8,275 nucleotides of DNA from Sporomusa sp. (GTDB lineage Bacteria; Bacillota_C; Negativicutes; Sporomusales; Sporomusaceae), in NCBI GenBank assembly GCA_029256645.1, contig JAQSXM010000127.1, forward strand, positions 1 through 8,275. The letters run 5' to 3'. The translations under genes and the position numbers were made by a program. Below are positions 6,746 to 8,275 of this stretch, in pieces. Below the pieces are notes generated by a model. The model ran no database searches, was not told where the DNA came from, and was given only the letters and a program-made list of their open reading frames with translations. The first letter of the stretch is position 1, and each line of letters begins with the position of its first letter.

Positions 6746-7368
6746 TGATCCATCAGCATCCTGGCGGGTTGACATTAACAAAGCGGGTTGTTGATTACGC
6801 AGCCTTTTTACCAGGGGCTAAGGTCGTGGATGTTGGCTGCGGTACTGGAATTACGGTGGAATATTTATGTACTGTTTGCCGGTTGCAGGCAGTGGGGGTT
6901 GATTTAGCTGAGTCACGTTTGGAGCAGGGAAGGGTACGCATGTCCGGGTTACCACTAATTCAGGCAAGCGGCGAATCTTTGCCTTTTGATGATGCTTCAA
7001 TGGACGGGGTTTTAGCTGAGTGTAGTTTGTCGGTTATGCAGGATAGCGACAGGGTTTTGCAAGAAATACACAGGATACTTGTTGGCGGGGGGAAACTGGC
7101 GATCACCGATCTGTATGTGCGCAATACGGCAGCAGATTGTTTAGCGGGTACTATTAGTTGCAAAGAATTGAGGCAGCGGCTGGAGGAAATCGGTTTTCAC
7201 ATCACGATATGGGAAGACCAGTCGGCCTATTTACGGGAATTTGTAGCTTGCTTTCTTATGGAATATGGTTCAATGGATGCGCTTTGGCAATGTACATCAC
7301 AAGGAAAGAACACTAAACAAATGGGATATTTTTTACTGGTGGCCGAAAAACGCCAGACGAAAGGGTGA
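6745..7368 (+). CDS. Class I SAM-dependent methyltransferase (DVU_1556-type)
   Basis: The 207-residue protein has the Rossmann SAM-binding signature: motif I VVDVGCGTG (27-35), the acidic end of strand 2 at VGVDLAE (50-56), FDDASMDGVL (81-90) for the motif II region and GGGKLAITDLY (114-124) for motif III, as in the Methyltransf_11/UbiE group. Unusual for that group are several cysteines, including AECS (91-94), C132, C139, C169 and C183, which suggest a thiol- or metal-linked substrate, though this is only inference. The substrate is unknown. The start overlaps the previous stop by one base (TAATG) and uses GGAGG at 6733-6737 inside the upstream gene. Gene order matches the family recalled as DVU_1556 methyltransferase. 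Confidence 0.85.
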   Translation: MIHQHPGGLTLTKRVVDYAAFLPGAKVVDVGCGTGITVEYLCTVCRLQAVGVDLAESRLEQGRVRMSGLPLIQASGESLPFDDASMDGVLAECSLSVMQDSDRVLQEIHRILVGGGKLAITDLYVRNTAADCLAGTISCKELRQRLEEIGFHITIWEDQSAYLREFVACFLMEYGSMDALWQCTSQGKNTKQMGYFLLVAEKRQTKG

Positions 7369-7373
7369 AAGTT

Positions 7374-7544
7374 ATGGCTAACAATACATGTCCGCGCTGT
7401 GATACCAAAATAATTAATGTACCTTTGTATCAATGCTGCAGATGTTTTACAGTCTACTGCAGCAGCTGTCAGGAGACCCAGGACGGGCGGGTTTGTCCGC
7501 AATGTAAAATGGGCTCACGGTTGATACTTTCTTCAGGCAAGTAA
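7374..7544 (+). CDS. Tiny four-knuckle cysteine protein (double zinc-ribbon or RING-like)
   Basis: This 56-residue gene starts at ATG7374 and ends with TAA at 7542-7544, five bases after the methyltransferase stop. AAGGGTG (7361-7367), overlapping that stop, serves as ribosome binding site. It encodes four CxxC pairs: CPRC (6-9), CCRC (21-24), CSSC (29-32) and CPQC (41-44), nine cysteines in all. Four such pairs can hold two metals, either as two consecutive ribbons or as an interleaved cross-brace. There is no membrane segment and little charge. Coding status rests on in-frame fit between neighbours, ribosome site and the cysteine pattern. The role is unknown; metal or electron handling alongside the other cysteine-rich neighbours is a guess. 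Confidence 0.8.
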   Translation: MANNTCPRCDTKIINVPLYQCCRCFTVYCSSCQETQDGRVCPQCKMGSRLILSSGK

Positions 7545-7568
7545 TACATGTGTTTGGAGGTTGAGCTG

Positions 7569-7829
7569 ATGAACGAACAAGAGCAGCAAGCTAACTCGGT
7601 AGACAAAATTGAAGCAGATTTTATTATTGTTGAGGTAACTGATAAAACCACTGGCAAAACGTTTAGACGTAACCTGCCGGTAAGGTATTTGGAGAATGAT
7701 AACGGAATTGTCTTATATGGGGAGACCATGGATGCTGCCCCCTCGCAGATTAGCCTCTTATCTGAAGCCGCTCTCGCAAAACTCAGTGGTTTGCTTGGCC
7801 GGGGGCCGGACCAGCCACGGTGCAGCTAA
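7569..7829 (+). CDS. Unrecognised 86-residue protein
   Basis: I do not recognise this family. The start is ATG7569, eight bases after GGAGG (7556-7560); the ATG at 7548 in the same frame has no ribosome site. The N-terminal 14 residues are polar and acidic and probably disordered. Residues about 17-52 look like a small beta sheet (FIIVEVTDKTTGKTFRR, then GIVLYGE), followed by a helix (about 60-77) and the tail GRGPDQPRC. Its only cysteine is C85, next to last, which could be a reactive thiol or metal ligand. There is no signal peptide or membrane segment. It sits 24 bases after the four-knuckle gene and 11 before the C_GCAxxG_C_C gene, clearly in the same operon. Confidence 0.75.
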   Translation: MNEQEQQANSVDKIEADFIIVEVTDKTTGKTFRRNLPVRYLENDNGIVLYGETMDAAPSQISLLSEAALAKLSGLLGRGPDQPRCS

Positions 7830-7840
7830 GGAGGGAGACA

Positions 7841-8272
7841 ATGACAGAAGTGTTTTTTAAAATGATGGAGCTGTCACAAGCAGGGTTTTACTGTAGTCAG
7901 ATTCTGCTTATTATTGGGCTGGAGGCCCAAGGCAAGGACAATCCGGATGTAGTGAGGGCTATGTCGGGGTTGATAGGCGGGATGGGGTTTTGCGGCAAAG
8001 CCTGTGGGGCTTTGACTGGCGGGGCCTGCCTTATTGGACTTTACGCCGGTAAGGGAACCGTTGAAGAAATGGAAGACAGCCGTCTTAATGACATGGTCAG
8101 AGAACTTGTGGAATGGTTTGAACAAGAGACTCTGCCTCAGTATGGCAGCATTAACTGTCACGATATTCTAGAGGATAACCCTGCTAACAGGATGTCGCGC
8201 TGTCCGCAGCTTGTGCTGCAAACTCTTGATAAAGTCAGAGATATTCTGTCAGCTAACGGATACAGCTTATAG
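7841..8272 (+). CDS. C_GCAxxG_C_C family redox protein (DVU_1555-type)
   Basis: This 143-residue protein belongs to the putative redox-active family defined by spaced cysteines and a GCAxxG-like core. Visible are C18 (FYCSQ), a glycine-rich stretch GGMGFCGKACGALTGGAC (46-63) with C51, C55 and C63, then C106 (NCHD) and C121 (SRCPQL). The core reads ACGALTGG where the family name has GCAxxG. Members often sit beside redox and metal-handling genes; no reaction is established to my knowledge. The true start is ATG7841, six bases after GGAGG (7830-7834), not the in-frame GTG at 7820, which lies inside the previous gene. The ending is complete (TAG 8270-8272). It fits the family recalled as DVU_1555. 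Confidence 0.85.
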   Translation: MTEVFFKMMELSQAGFYCSQILLIIGLEAQGKDNPDVVRAMSGLIGGMGFCGKACGALTGGACLIGLYAGKGTVEEMEDSRLNDMVRELVEWFEQETLPQYGSINCHDILEDNPANRMSRCPQLVLQTLDKVRDILSANGYSL

Positions 8273-8275
8273 GGG
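8272..8275 (+). promoter_or_regulatory. Possible ribosome binding site of the next gene, cut by the window edge
   Basis: GGGG follows the TAG stop (8270-8272) immediately, and there is no terminator. Earlier gene junctions in this cluster have the same look, with a G-rich ribosome site at or just after the stop. This suggests that the operon continues beyond the window. Confidence 0.4.

Noticed and set aside
7914..7930. TTGGGC/GCCCAA inverted repeat in the last gene
   Set aside because: Six-base stem inside coding sequence without a T-tract; no sign of function.
1..8275. CRISPR arrays, insertion sequences, tRNA or rRNA genes
   Set aside because: No regularly spaced repeats, transposase, terminal repeats or RNA-gene folds were seen; the window is nearly all one operon.

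Overview
The window holds one compact plus-strand gene cluster of eight genes, preceded by a 256-base control region. It comes from an anaerobic bacterium. Strong AGGAGG-type ribosome binding sites, mid-range base composition and a Desulfovibrio-type molybdenum aldehyde oxidoreductase suggest a Firmicute of the Sporomusa/Pelosinus kind (Negativicutes). That placement is inferred from style and gene content, not from a marker gene.

Layout. Bases 1-256 contain a perfect 12+12 inverted repeat (51-80), an intrinsic terminator (117-153) and a well-matched sigma-54 (-24/-12) promoter (170-185). The first gene starts at 257. In order, the genes are: a molybdopterin-binding MoeA/MoaB-fold protein with a four-cysteine tail (257-1282); a Mop-type molybdenum/2x[2Fe-2S] aldehyde oxidoreductase (1366-4119); a 768-residue flavin/iron-sulfur protein with two complete heterodisulfide-reductase-type CCG domains (4217-6523); a small CxxC/CxxC protein (6536-6745); a SAM-dependent methyltransferase (6745-7368); a 56-residue protein with four CxxC knuckles (7374-7544); an unrecognised 86-residue protein (7569-7829); and a C_GCAxxG_C_C family redox protein (7841-8272). 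The last five genes are separated by 5 to 24 bases or overlap by one base. The window ends in GGGG right after the last stop codon, probably the ribosome binding site of another gene, so the cluster likely continues.

How the genes may work together. Mop oxidises an aldehyde and releases electrons through its [2Fe-2S] clusters. It has no FAD domain, so it needs a separate acceptor. The adjacent 768-residue protein is a plausible acceptor: it combines a GltD-like FAD fold that seems to lack the NAD(P)H domain, a HdrC-like dicluster segment and a HdrB-like pair of CCG domains. The methyltransferase and the run of small cysteine-rich proteins suggest a thiol, metal or selenium step, but no substrate can be read from the sequence. 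From memory, the gene order matches the uncharacterised set whose families are named after Desulfovibrio vulgaris DVU_1555 to DVU_1559. The cluster as a whole is therefore the best candidate here for an undescribed system: a sigma-54-controlled aldehyde oxidation module coupled to a single-chain Hdr-like enzyme.
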